From: Helianthus annuus
Taxonomy: Eukaryota > Streptophyta > Magnoliopsida > Asterales > Asteraceae
NCBI RefSeq assembly: GCF_002127325.2
Contig: NC_035448.2
Coordinates: 63,785,751 to 63,849,750, forward strand
Direction of reading: 5' to 3'
Length of the DNA stretch: 64,000 bases
Shown here: positions 47,072 to 60,118 of the stretch, in pieces
How the letters are laid out: each line of letters starts with the position of its first letter
Position numbering within the stretch: position 1 is the stretch's first letter
Notes under the pieces: model-generated
Database searches by the model: none
Told to the model about the DNA's origin: nothing
The model's input: the letters and a program-made list of their open reading frames with translations, nothing else
Position numbers and translations under genes: made by a program

Positions 47072-47189
47072 CCACCGTAATTTACGGTGGACCTGAAATG
47101 GTTTACGGTGAAACACTCCTGATTTACGATGGAAACAAATCAAAACAAGGACTACCGTAAATTACGGTGTCCACCGTAATTTACGGTGG
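47072..47189. repeat. CCGTAAATTACGG palindrome cluster in the solo LTR
   Basis: CCACCGTAATTTACGGTGG occurs at 47072-47090 and again at 47171-47189. A 15-bp palindrome, ACCGTAAATTACGGT, sits at 47154-47168, with half sites TTTACGGTG and TTTACGATGG between. Each unit is self-complementary except for the central base. Confidence 0.9.
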
Positions 47190-47527
47190 ACCTTGTGCAA
47201 AAATGTATTTTTGATCAGTTTTGTTTTCCGGACTCGTTTAGATGCGTTTTAGATACCGTATGACTAAAGCATTTCATATTTATGAAATGTAGGTGCTTTC
47301 TGCGATGCCGGAGGACGATCAAGCTCAGCGAAGAACCGAACACGATAAAGATACACGCTTCCGCGCATTGCAACGTTGTAGATTTTAATCAACGAATTCG
47401 ATCACGTTTTGTAGAATAACGGATGATTTGTAAAAGTTTTTAATAAACCCGTATTTATATAGCATGTGTAGTCTTAACTACACATCTAATTGTTGGTATT
47501 TACATATAAAATAACTAGGGTGTTACA

Positions 47528-47700
47528 AATATTAACTAAAGTTCTGTATCAACAATATGGGTGCTAAATGTGTAATTTTATTTGTTTTCGCTGCGTGCTT
47601 TGAATTTGTAAAGTATCATTTGGGCGTCTCTATCACCTATAAAATCTCGGATATCGAGCCCGCAGTTTTGTAGTCCACAACGGTGCCGTGTAGTAGAAAA
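47528..47700 (-). pseudogene. FAR1-like pseudogene, part upstream of the solo LTR
   Basis: The minus strand reads CGLDIRDFIGDRDAQMILY, then NYTFSTHIVDTEL up to the LTR junction, where IFWCDGVSK continues on the far side (44811). The pattern GD.DAQM followed by an FWCD motif is the normal order in FAR1-related proteins. Two stops lie close to the junction. A 9-codon ATG frame ending at a splice donor (50898-50872, MADPENNTQ) could be a first exon of the same locus, but this is speculative. Confidence 0.65.
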
Positions 47701-47759
47701 AGCCTTGTATTATAATACGGGCGATTATTGAGGTTGACGTTACTAACTTTTGTGAATGT

Positions 47760-50148
47760 TTTAATTAAAGGACACTCGCGTTTGAAGACGACGAGAGTCA
47801 AACGAATTGTGGATATGATGATGGAATGGTCCGAAGTATGACAAGAGGAGCATTCTCACCGAGGACTAAATCGCGTAATGACCGCGAACAAGGTTAATGG
47901 CAAAGAACGCCCGTCGGGGAAAACATTACCAGGTGCACATTTTAAATAATAGCATAAATAGTAATATGCAACAATAAGTAGGAACTTAAAAGTTGCATAT
48001 GTAAATTAAAAACTTGGAAAGACCTGAATAGAAAACCTATCCGGGATATTGTTTCCAAGAAAAACAGATAGAGGTATTACTTACATCGCTTACTCTGGCC
48101 AAGTAAGTAGCGGCATATGTTACCATGAACTTCTTATGGTGGACACGTTTACATCCGATGTAGTAAGGGCAGGGTGAATGGGACTAATTAAAAAGTGCCC
48201 AAATGAATCAGATAAGCAAAATATTTGATAATAATGTAAACGCACAACCAAGTGACGGGAGCGTATTACATTAGGATAATGAGCCCGAGTGAAGGGACAA
48301 ACAAGCATGTAAAATGATTTAGACAAGTATTGGGAGGGAGTGTACTTACACTCGAACCCAGAAAACATCAAGCATGTAAAATGATTTAGACAAGTATTGG
48401 GAGGGAGTGTACTTACACTCGAACCCAGAAAACATCAAGCATGTAAAATGATTTAGACAAGTATTGGGAGGGAGTGTACTTACACTCGAACCCAGAAAAC
48501 ATCAAGCATGTAAAATGATTTAGACAAGTATTGGGAGGGAGTGTACTTACACTCGAACCCAGAAAACATCAAGCATGTAAAACGATTTAGACAAATATTG
48601 GGAGGGAGTGATACTTACACTCGAACCCGGAGAATGTAAACATGTAAGATGAGTTAGATATGCATTGGGAGGGGGTGTACTTGCACTCGAACCTGGAAAA
48701 TGCAAATATGTCCCTTAACGGGTCATTTTTGTAAAACGTCGAACTTAAAGACAAGGTCAGAATATAAAAATGAAGCAAGGTCTTAATGCATACCGGGAGG
48801 ATTGCAATAATAACGACTTTGGTAAAACACCCGGTTGATGGGTAAGAATTAAACACATACGTAAACCGAGAAACGAGAACATGAATTTAAAGTCAAAAGA
48901 CTCGGATTATGAGTTATGACAAAAAAAAAAAAAAACCATAAAAAATTTCGTAAATAGAAATTCTGATAATTATATTCAGCCATTTTGAGATTGAATGGGT
49001 TGAATAAAGTATAATGCTTGAAGGCGTAAGTAAGCGCAAGCCGGATAACGGTAAGCTTGAGACAAATGAAATTCAAACGTAAAAAGAGTGCTTTGACACC
49101 AAATATATATATTTTAATAAGACACTAGTAAAAAGAGTGATCTACGGGATCAACATAACCTTTAGGGTTATAAACAAATGAGAGATATACGGACTAAAAC
49201 GACCCACGGGTCATGATTAGAAAGAAGTTATAAGGACTTCGCCTTAGAAAGGTGAATGTCTAATCAAAAATAGCCCGTAAGGCTAAGTGATAAAACCTAC
49301 GGGTTAGAAGGAATAAAGCGAGGAAATCAGTTAAGAATCCCCGCATAAAACTAATACTGTAAGGGATTAAATTACGGACTGTCAATATCCCAGTATGGAT
49401 GATTGACAAAAGTTAAAGAGAAGATCCTAAAACTAAAACTTCGGTTTTAGTAAGAAATAATGTTTTTTTTTTTACAAACATAAATTCTGATAGGAATTTA
49501 AATAGTAAGCATGAAAGATACAAGTCTTGACACTGATAGGCGCAAGACGATATACTCGAAAAGTGATATTTTCGAAAATGAAAGGTTGATATAAATTAAA
49601 CATGATGTAACACAATCACGGTCAAGAAATGTAATGTGAAGTAGAATCACATTATAACCAAGCAAGCGGTAAAAAGGAACTGGACAAATAAGTCTAGTTA
49701 GTGAAACCGGTTAAGGTCAGCAATTCAAGTTAAGAAATTTGGTTCGCTAGTAAACGGTAAATTCGGTATAACTAAACCGAATAAATAAATTTGAAAATAA
49801 AAGGAATTGTTGCTAGAGTGAAAGATTTCACTAGAGACCTTTAAACGGGTCAAAGTAATGGATTCATAAAGAATTCAATAATATATAAAAGCGATGGAAA
49901 TCGCTAAGTTAACTAAACTAGTAGAAATAACGGAATTACGTTATTTCGAAGTTACATTATGTCGTATGAGATATGAAGACAATTAGTAACTAAAAGATGT
50001 TACCGTACTTTTCGGGTAATACTAACGATTGGTTAAGAAGTATAGGTAATGTTTAAAAGACCTCTCGGCTCAAATACATTGAGTTTAAACTCAATGAATT
50101 ATGTAAGAACAGGTTTCGAGGACGAAACCTCTCTAAGGGGGGTAGACT
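47760..50148 (+). mobile_element. Non-coding Gypsy internal region (LARD-like)
   Basis: About 2.4 kb without an open frame of note. It ends in GGTTTCGAGGACGAAACC and the PPT AAGGGGGGTAGACT (50135-50148), directly before an LTR of the same family as the solo LTR. The matching 5' LTR is absent and the left boundary is approximate. A 67-bp minisatellite lies inside. Confidence 0.6.
48303..48712. repeat. 67-bp minisatellite with hairpin core
   Basis: Unit starts at 48303, 48370, 48437, 48504 and 48571, then degenerates to about 48712 (about six units). The first four are nearly identical. Each contains GAGTGTACTTACACTC, an inverted repeat with 7-bp arms, between TTGGGAGG and GAACCCAGAAAAC. Confidence 0.95.
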
Positions 50149-50474
50149 TGTAACACCCCGAAAACGGGTTTGGTAATCAAATCGCGATAATACTAAAAGA
50201 CGGATAAAGCACCGTTGGTAGTAAAATTTACCCGACGAATATTAGAATTTAAATAAATAAACTTGATGTTAATTAAAAGAAGGGTAAATACTTTGAGGAA
50301 AACAAAGTATATAAAAGGCCCGAGTTGACGGGACTCGAAATATAAAGGATAGGGAAACACATCTAGCATGTGTAGGGAAACACAAAAGTTTTTAATAAAC
50401 CCATATTTATATAGCATGTGTAGTCTTAACTACACATCTAGTTGTTGGTATTTACATATAAAATAACTAGGGTA
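50149..50474 (+). repeat. Internally deleted 3' LTR (326 bp) with filler
   Basis: The first ~210 bases match the start of the solo LTR and the last ~75 match its end. About 2.4 kb in between is missing. At the joint, the sequence between AGGGAAACAC and AAAAGTTTTTAATAAACCC is ATCTAGCATGTGTAGGGAAACAC, which copies short stretches of both flanks. The terminal GTTACA is also lost. Confidence 0.85.
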
Positions 50475-51210
50475 AAAAATATACATATGCGTATTACCGT
50501 GAACTTCATCATTCTATTCTATGTTAAATACAATGTTTATCAGATGTAATCATGCAACCCCCCTACGTTATACACATGTGTATTATGAATATCCATTGCC
50601 AAAAAATTATCTTTGCTCACTCGAACTTAAAACCACGAACTGTACGTATGTGTATAATCAATGGGGTAATCTTAAAAACACAAAAATCCTTGTTGTTGGT
50701 ATTCAATATACGTTTGTGTATTAACACGAACTGCATCATTAATCTCAATTAAAAATACGTTTGGATAAAGAATCACATGAATGCAAACTGCAGCAAACGA
50801 TACGAATAGAATAAGAAAAACACACAACACTGGTATACATATATTCATCTTAAAGATCATACAACACACACCTGGGTATTATTTTCTGGGTCGGCCATGG
50901 TTGAAAGACAGGAAGAACGAAATTGAATTCTGGGTATTATGGAAGAACTCTGTGAATGAATTATGGGTTTTATGATCTTTGTAAGTTACGTAAATTTGTT
51001 AAAGATTTCAAATAATGATCTTTATAAAAGATTAAAAGATATTGTAGAGGATAATTACTAAAAAATAGGGATTGTGTAACTAAAATACAATTATTAAAAT
51101 AAAGATTCAAAACTAAATTATTTTAAAATTACGATCCTACCCTTAACAAGTAAAAAGGAAATCAATGGTCCTGATTAGTTCATGCAGTTCACTATGAAGA
51201 TGTTGTTCAC
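50475..51210. other. No gene; dispersed TACACATGTGTATAA-type repeats
   Basis: Short related palindromic words (ACATATGCGTATTA, ACACATGTGTATTA, ACGTATGTGTATAA, ACGTTTGTGTATTA) occur near 50484, 50570, 50643 and 50709, at intervals of about 65-85 bp. A similar word is at 44290. No coding content is supported except the possible 9-codon exon mentioned with the FAR1-like pseudogene. Confidence 0.5.
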
Positions 51211-51223
51211 AAATGAACCTAAT

Positions 51224-53787
<2,564 letters not shown>

Positions 53788-53817
<30 letters not shown>
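53788..53817. repeat. (AT)n microsatellite
   Basis: Short AT tract between the element ending at 53787 and the one starting at 53818. Confidence 0.95.
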
Positions 53818-53824
<7 letters not shown>

Positions 53825-54204
53825 GTTCATGCGAGAACTGCGAGAATCAATGTAAACACAAAAAATAAACCTACTACACCACCCAAAACCTAAAAAAAAA
53901 CCTAACCCCCACCCCCAAAAACTAAAAAAAACCTACCCCCCCCCCACCCAAGCTAAATGCTAAAAACTAAACCATAAAGCTAACCCCCCCCCCCCCCCCC
54001 AAAAAAAAAAAACTGAAAAAATCTAAAAAACACAAAAAATAACTATTTTTTTTATTAAAAAATAGCTAGTTTAATCTCCAAAAAAAATTATAAAAATCTT
54101 TTTGACGAAAAGTAGCGATTTTAAAAAAAAAAAAAAATTGTGTGTTTTTTAGATTTTTTTAGGTATTTTTGGTTGTGTTCACATTGATTCTTGCAATAAA
54201 GGAT
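53818..54204. mobile_element. MITE-like element with poly-C tracts
   Basis: The inner left end reads CGAGAATCAATGTAAACACAA and the right end, reverse-complemented, reads AAGAATCAATGTGAACACAA. A second internal pairing joins AAAAAATCTAAAAAACACAA with its complement near 54130-54160. Runs of about 10 and 17 C occur at 53936 and 53984. It abuts (AT)n on the left. No coding capacity. Confidence 0.6.
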
Positions 54205-54555
54205 GATTTGGGGCTTTTGATTTAGGATTTGTGTTTTCACGAAATTGGATGAAGATTACTAATTGTTATCATGTTAGTGTTGTTGGTTTCATTTTTGAGA
54301 ATTTTCAGATAATAATTGGAGTTATTATAATATATATATACTCTAGAAATTCATAATATTATTTATAATAATCTCTGTTAGATAATTATTATATTTTGAT
54401 AAATTTTATTTGAAATATAATGATTATAACTACAATAACTCCAATTATTATCCGAAAATTCTCAAGAATTAAACCAACAATACTAACATGATAACAGTTA
54501 GTAATCTTCATCCAATTTCTTGAAAACACAAATCCTAAATCAAAAGCCCCAAATC
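54205..54555. mobile_element. Foldback element, 351 bp
   Basis: Long inverted arms: the left begins GATTTGGGGCTTTTGATTTA and the right ends with its complement. Pairing continues through GAAATTGGATGAAGATTACT and TAATAATTGGAGTTATT with few mismatches, with an AT-rich loop at 54330-54420. No gene. It directly abuts the preceding MITE-like element. Confidence 0.85.
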
Positions 54556-56098
54556 AATAACTCAAGAACCCTAGAACTTCAAGAAATTAAATACGATTTT
54601 ATAAGATAGAAGGGTTTTGTAGATCTCGAAAAACTAAGCAAAATGGACACATGAACTACCTTAATCAATGAAGAAACGCAAGAGTTACACAGAGATAAAG
54701 TTCCAAGCCCTAGCTTTGATCCTTGCTTAAATCCGTTAGTTAGAGAACGATTTGGACGAATTGTGAGTAGTGTATAGCTTGCAGAGAGGGGAGATGTCGC
54801 TTAGGAATGATAATAGAGGTGGTTGTGGTCGAAATTCGTTATATTGATTTAATATATTTTTATTCTATAAAGGAGATTTGATAAAGATGTAAATTAGGTA
54901 CGATACAAGTGTATAGGAACGGTTTACTGGTGAGTATTAGTGTTTAGGTTCATTCAAAGTAAATTATATTAATTAACGTGTTTTATAGCTGGGATAAGTA
55001 ATTGGAGTTGCCAAAATTGTGATCCCTTGGAGAAGAAAACATGCAGTGAAGTGTCGTTCGTAGAGTAGATGAGTGTCTTTTGGTTTGGCACCAAACGATA
55101 CCAAGTATCGTTTTCCGACAAAAGGTGTCGTTTAGATTGTATTACGTGAGATAGTTTAAGGATGTTGTTTGGTTTATATAGCATTATCGCTTAGAAATGT
55201 TCAGGTGATGAAGTTGATGTCGTCTGAGTTAAGCAGCTTATCGTTTGCAATAAAAGGTCACGTGGTTTGAAATATGAGGCCATGTCATTTGCAAATAAGA
55301 GATGGTGCACTTGGATTTGTTGAAGGTGTCGTTTAAGACATTATTTAGAAAAAGGCTGGATTCTCGTTTAAATGTTGTGGTTTAAGTTAGATGTTAATGT
55401 CACTTAGGATATGTCTTTTAGGAACTAGTATACTTTATTTATAAAATAATATTCAAACCTTGATATAACTATTGTAATTAAATTAGTACGTGTCATTACT
55501 AAAAGTAATACAAATAATCATAAACCGCAGTTTTAGTTATTACGTTTTGGATCTGGTTTATGAAACGTGTCAGGTTTTGAGGATCCACTTTTTTGCGGAT
55601 GTTACAAACTTAACGAGAATTAAGGACGGACTGACTGACTAGTTAAGAGGCTTTGATCCAGTAAGTGTTGTGGCAATAGTGTTTTTTGGTTGAACTTTTG
55701 AATGACATTTTTACCCCCTCTGAGCTATTTTGTGTTGTTTGGTGTGAAGGGACGAGGGTGAAGGGGTTGTGGAGAAATACAAGATGGGCGAGAGATAACT
55801 AGGGTAAGGATAAATTTGTCTTGTTTTTCATTCAACCGGTTTTAGAACTAAATCATTAATAGCTTAACTAAACCATTAAAAGGTGTTATTTTAGTGAAAC
55901 AAACACACCTACCTCTATCTCTGAACGAATCAGAGATAGCCTCTTAATACAATCATTACGAGGCTACCAAACATGCTCTTGGTCTTAGAACCCAACATTT
56001 TTGCAAAATAAAACACAAAACCCAATTTGTTACTTAAAACCCTTAGTACCCAACATTGTTACTTTTGAGAAACCACATGGATTAACCTTGTAACTAAC
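54556..56098. other. No gene; recurring TGTCGTTTAG-like words
   Basis: Variants of TGTCGTTTAG or TATCGCTTAG recur near 54794, 55053, 55108, 55126, 55186, 55214, 55238, 55328 and 55397, mostly on the plus strand. Reiterated subterminal motifs of this kind occur in DNA transposons, but no terminal inverted repeats were found. No coding region is supported. Confidence 0.4.
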
Positions 56099-56099
56099 T

Positions 56100-56102
56100 C
56101 AA

Positions 56103-56157
<55 letters not shown>

Positions 56158-56215
56158 GTAATAGTAATAGTAATAATAACAATAATAATAGTAATAATAA
56201 TAATAACTAAAGATT
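56100..56215. repeat. (AAT)n microsatellite with AGT variants
   Basis: About 115 bp of AAT units with interspersed AGT and AAC. Confidence 0.95.
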
Positions 56216-57270
56216 TAAAAAATCTTTTATGAAAAAAAAAATAACAAAAAACGTAGTTAACTTATGAATCTAGATGCAATATGGGATTGTTTCTTGGTAT
56301 ACCATGAGGTCTAATTCAAATGCAAAGAGTGAAACTTATGTTGGACAACTAACTCACATACCCTATACAACGACTCATAAGCCTACACCAATCACTATTA
56401 TTGGACTAGAACCCTCAACCATTAAGGAATAAACGCATTCACAATGCACCTTAAAGCGCCAGGCTATAAACCGGCCCTTTTGGTATCCATTGGTTCCGAT
56501 ACGTGAAAGCATACCTATAAACAACTTTAATGTGCCATGGGAAAAACAATTGAATTTGGACAAAATAGTTGGCTAAAGATAAATATTATTTAAAAAACAA
56601 ATAAGGCTAGCAAGAAGCTAGAAATTATGGCCTACCAAACCACCAAGTACACGATCTACCAAACCGTTGAATACACCACTAAAACCATGTGTAATGGTTC
56701 AAGCCCCTATATTGTCTCTTCAATGATTATAATTATTATTTTTTTTCCATTTTAAATAAAAATAAAACATAAAAAATTACTAAATAATAAGTTTTTTAAC
56801 TAAAAAAAGAAGGCAGGTCATCTTCCTCGTAACTTTTTTAATCCACCCTGAAAGTTTATGATATGTATCAAATGAACGATAAATCTGGTAACTAAATAAA
56901 AATGAACAAATGAAAGGCCGGCTTGGTCCATTTGCAGAGTGGGCAACCGCACAGGGCCCACACACCCAAGGGGCCCATAACTTTATTTTTTTATATATAG
57001 TTTTTGAGCAGCAATTTAAACACAAAAGGATAATGGTCTGTTGGCTTTGCGCAATTATTCCATAGAACAAACCGGAGTTCGAGACTTGTTCTACACTCTT
57101 TTTTTCTGTTTCTCTGCCTTAAGTCCTTGTCTACTTGTGTTTGGGCTTTGATCAGCCCATTCTTTTAGGTTTGATCAGCCAATTTTTTTTTTTTTTATTT
57201 TCGTAGATGGACTTGTACAAATCAACACATATCTTATACCAAAAGAGTTTACATTTGTTTCGCCAAACAC
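56216..57270. other. No recognisable gene
   Basis: AT-rich DNA. Short open frames such as 56780-57070 have no recognisable motif. A T-run lies at 57184-57197. Confidence 0.4.
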
Positions 57271-57351
57271 CTTAGAGGCGTGAAATTTGGTGTGTATCTT
57301 AGAGATGTGAAATTAGGTGTGTACCTTAGAGACATGAAATTAGGTGTGTTT
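57271..57351. repeat. 27-bp tandem repeat, three copies
   Basis: CTTAGAGRYRTGAAATTAGG plus TGTGTAC is repeated at 57271, 57298 and 57325 with a few changes. Confidence 0.85.
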
Positions 57352-57469
57352 TTATCGGTTGAAGATTGTTTATTGAGCTTGTTAGATGTGCTTGATAGAT
57401 TTTTGAGGTTAATTTGAATTCAAATTTGTATTTAGTTAGTTTTGCGGGTTTAATTACCAATAACCGTCA

Positions 57470-57620
57470 ATTTAGCGGGTTTAGATAGTTTACCACTTTA
57501 GCAGGTTTACCACCTTAGCAGGTTTGTGATCAAATTAGTGTGTTTGTGAGATTTAGCAGGTTTATGATCAAATTAATGGGTTTGTGAGCTATTAGCGGGT
57601 TTACCTTTGTAACCACGCTA
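57470..57620. repeat. Clustered TTAGCRGGTTT motif
   Basis: TTAGCGGGTTTA or TTAGCAGGTTTA occurs about six times, with related TTAGTGTGTTTG words between. It is another clustered short motif on one strand. Confidence 0.7.
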
Positions 57621-57659
57621 ATTTGTGTGTTTGGTGTGCACTAACGATTAGCAGGGTTA

Positions 57660-59392
57660 TTTGATATAACGAGGTTAGCCCCAGTAGTTAAAAAGGGGAG
57701 GGGTTAGTGTTTGAATAATTAATTGATCTTGATTAAAAAAAATTAGGATATTCGAAATAAGGGGATGGGTGTTTCAGAAAAAAATTGCTGATAATATTTT
57801 CATGATCAATAAATGGACCGCAAGAATGCTAGGCCAGTTGTTATTGTTCATATTTGGACCTTATGTTAAAATTCTAATTAGGATCGTGATAATTAGTTGA
57901 TTTGTGGGTCATTCCAAGGGTAGAGTTTGAAGGTTGAAAGAGAAAGGGAGAAGATTTATTTGTTTTTTTGGTGTTTTTGCGAAGAAAAGGGAGAGTAAAA
58001 ATTTCTAAAAATTTATGTTTCTTTGCAAGGCTTGTGTTTTTGATTTTGTGAAACTGTGTTCATGGTTAGTCAAGTGTGTTAGGTGGTTTAGTCCTGCTTT
58101 TGTCAAAGTTGGTTGTTGTGTGGCTTCTCGAAATAATTAGGAGGTGCTTACCTTGAGTGGGAGATCGGACATGAAAGACATCGGATAATTGGTAGAGTCA
58201 TGATGATACGAGACGAAGTCAGAAGGTCTAAGATGATGATCAAGTTCTAATAGTTGTACACGATATCGTAGTTCGGTTTATTATTAATTTATCGAACTGA
58301 ATTTCTTGGTTTTGTGGAAACTGACTTGTTTGATGTTGAGCATTGGAAAATTTAACTTCTCTATCATACGTCTGGTTAAGTTTGAATATCAAAGGATCGA
58401 GGGTTAATGCCTTAAGTGGTTGGTTCGCATCAGCTTAATTCGAAGGTTGTTACGGTTGAGGGGGAGAATTACGGTGTTTGATATGGGATTCGTCGGATTT
58501 CACAAAGCGGCCTAACAAAAATGTGATTTACAACAAGTCTGTAATTAAAATAGTTGTAGATGTTAAAAGATTGTTAGAAAACTTGAGGGTTAAAAATATG
58601 ATTTTGTAGTGTTAACTAACAACTCTAAAGATACTTTCGAACAAATTAATAAAAGAAAAAGTATACGTGCAATATGACACTAAATTACGAGGAATCCGTC
58701 AAATATTAAAAAAAAGTGAAACACATCATCAATCATGGGTGCCAACTATTGTGATATGGCTTTTAATCGTTTCCAAACGTTACATAATTAGTTATCTTTG
58801 GTTGACATTTTGAACAAGTCTATAGTTGATAACTTGAAAAATATAAAAATAGGTCCGATTACAAGCGTCCTTGTCATAATAATTATGCACAATAGTTGTT
58901 ATTTAATGTATGTTTCATGGCTTGCAAATGCCTCCTCGCTTTTTAGTTAATTGCAATTCATAATATAATTTTCAAGTTTCAACTGTCTTTGGTAGACGAC
59001 ATGCATTAATATACGAATTATTTAAGAAAAATTGGTGATGCCACCAACCGTATTACTTTATTACTTGACTTAAAAAGTCAATATCCAATAAGCCAATAGA
59101 TTCATCTCATGACAAAATATTACAATGGGTTATAATACTGATCTCTTGAAGCATTTCAAGTTGTGGTCGGAAGGTGGATCTTCAATCCCCATACATGCAG
59201 GCATCGGCCTCCTTAATCTGATCAAGTGAAATACTTTTCAAGGTATATATGATGATGTTCTAACTAATTCCTGCCTTTTATTTTATGACTTTTGTTGTAC
59301 TTAGCTATCTCACCTTTCCCAACCCTACTATTAGTGATATCTAACTAACTGGGTATGTTTGTTTGTATGCTCTCAAGAAACTGGAAAAGCGT
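57660..59392. other. Retroelement-like non-coding DNA and DC1 upstream region
   Basis: GGTTGAGGGGGAG near 58459 resembles a Copia-type PPT, but no LTR start was fixed after it. Nearer the gene, CTTTTCAAG|GTATAT at about 59243 looks like a splice donor and could end a 5' untranslated exon of the DC1 gene. No other gene is seen. Confidence 0.35.
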
Positions 59393-60118
59393 ATGTCGAT
59401 ATTTAACGCTACCCATCCACACATACTTGTACTGAATCACGCAAACTGCCCTTATTACTGTTGGGGTTGCGACCAACTAGGTTTCGGATTGAGTTATGTA
59501 TGCAGCCAGGGCTGCAACTTCTATCTTCACAAACAATGTGGGAATCCACAAACCCTAATCGAGTACCCATTTTCCAACAAATGTATTCTTCGATTTCGCG
59601 ATGGAGGACCTGGTATAGATTCCCCGTGTGATGCATGTGGCAAGAAAATCAAACGGTTTCACTTCAGATGTACATGTACATTTCAAAAACGTCATTTGCA
59701 CCCGTCTTGTCTTGCTGATGAAAAGACGTTAGAAGCTGCGAATGGTCTTACGTTGCACCTCCAGAAGGCGGCTACTTCAAAGTGCTTGCACTGTGGGACT
59801 AAAGATCTTTGGTCCAAGGTTCGTGGGTGGGCTTATGTTTCTTCATGTGGGAGTTACTGTTATCATGTTTCATGTGTGAAGGAAATCATTAATCAGAACT
59901 GGAGGTATGGGTTTTTCACAGGCAAAAGTGATCCTTTTTTGACCATTAAACAACGTTTTCCAGAAGATATGGATCGGATGAATCAGCTAGTTGTGGCACG
60001 GAAGAAGGAGAGACCGACAAGGAAACACACGAAAGCAGTTCTTAGCGTCTTATTTAATTTGTTAACCGGGAATGCTTTGGGTCTTGTTGGTGCTGCTCAG
60101 ACATATTTCAATAGTTAA
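59393..60118 (+). CDS. DC1-domain (Cys/His-rich C1) protein
   Basis: 241 residues from the ATG at 59393. An open frame extends 10 codons further upstream, but only from a TTG, so the ATG is preferred. Three C1-like zinc-binding units are visible. Unit 1 is HPH (8-10) with C19, C23, C26, C37, C41, H46 and C49. Unit 2 has C79, C82, C93, C95, H101, H103 and C106. Unit 3 is LHLQ (121-124) with C131, C134, C152, C156, H158 and C161. The C-terminus (about 214-240) is fairly hydrophobic. Plant DC1 proteins are a large family of putative zinc- and lipid- or redox-linked signalling proteins, mostly uncharacterised. The family is known; this gene's role is not. The frame is intact, with codon composition unlike the surrounding AT-rich DNA. 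Confidence 0.85.
   Translation: MSIFNATHPHILVLNHANCPYYCWGCDQLGFGLSYVCSQGCNFYLHKQCGNPQTLIEYPFSNKCILRFRDGGPGIDSPCDACGKKIKRFHFRCTCTFQKRHLHPSCLADEKTLEAANGLTLHLQKAATSKCLHCGTKDLWSKVRGWAYVSSCGSYCYHVSCVKEIINQNWRYGFFTGKSDPFLTIKQRFPEDMDRMNQLVVARKKERPTRKHTKAVLSVLFNLLTGNALGLVGAAQTYFNS

Larger units (their letters stand above)
44812..47527 (+). mobile_element. Solo Gypsy LTR, 2716 bp, with 5-bp duplication
   Basis: The LTR begins TGTAACACCCCG and ends GGGTGTTACA. AATAT flanks it on both sides (44807-44811 and 47528-47532), and the FAR1-like reading continues across it, so it is a solo LTR left by LTR-LTR recombination. A TATA box TATATAAAAG lies at 44971-44980. The U5-side part holds a palindrome cluster at 47072-47189. 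It is long for a plant LTR and contains no gene. Confidence 0.9.

Noticed and set aside
48303..48712. Regular 67-bp repeats as a possible CRISPR array
   Set aside because: The units are contiguous with no unique spacers, and the setting is a plant retrotransposon.
47528..50148. One complete Gypsy element from 44812 to 50474 with LTRs at both ends
   Set aside because: The FAR1-like reading continues on both sides of the first LTR and AATAT flanks it, so that LTR is solo. The second partial LTR belongs to another insertion.
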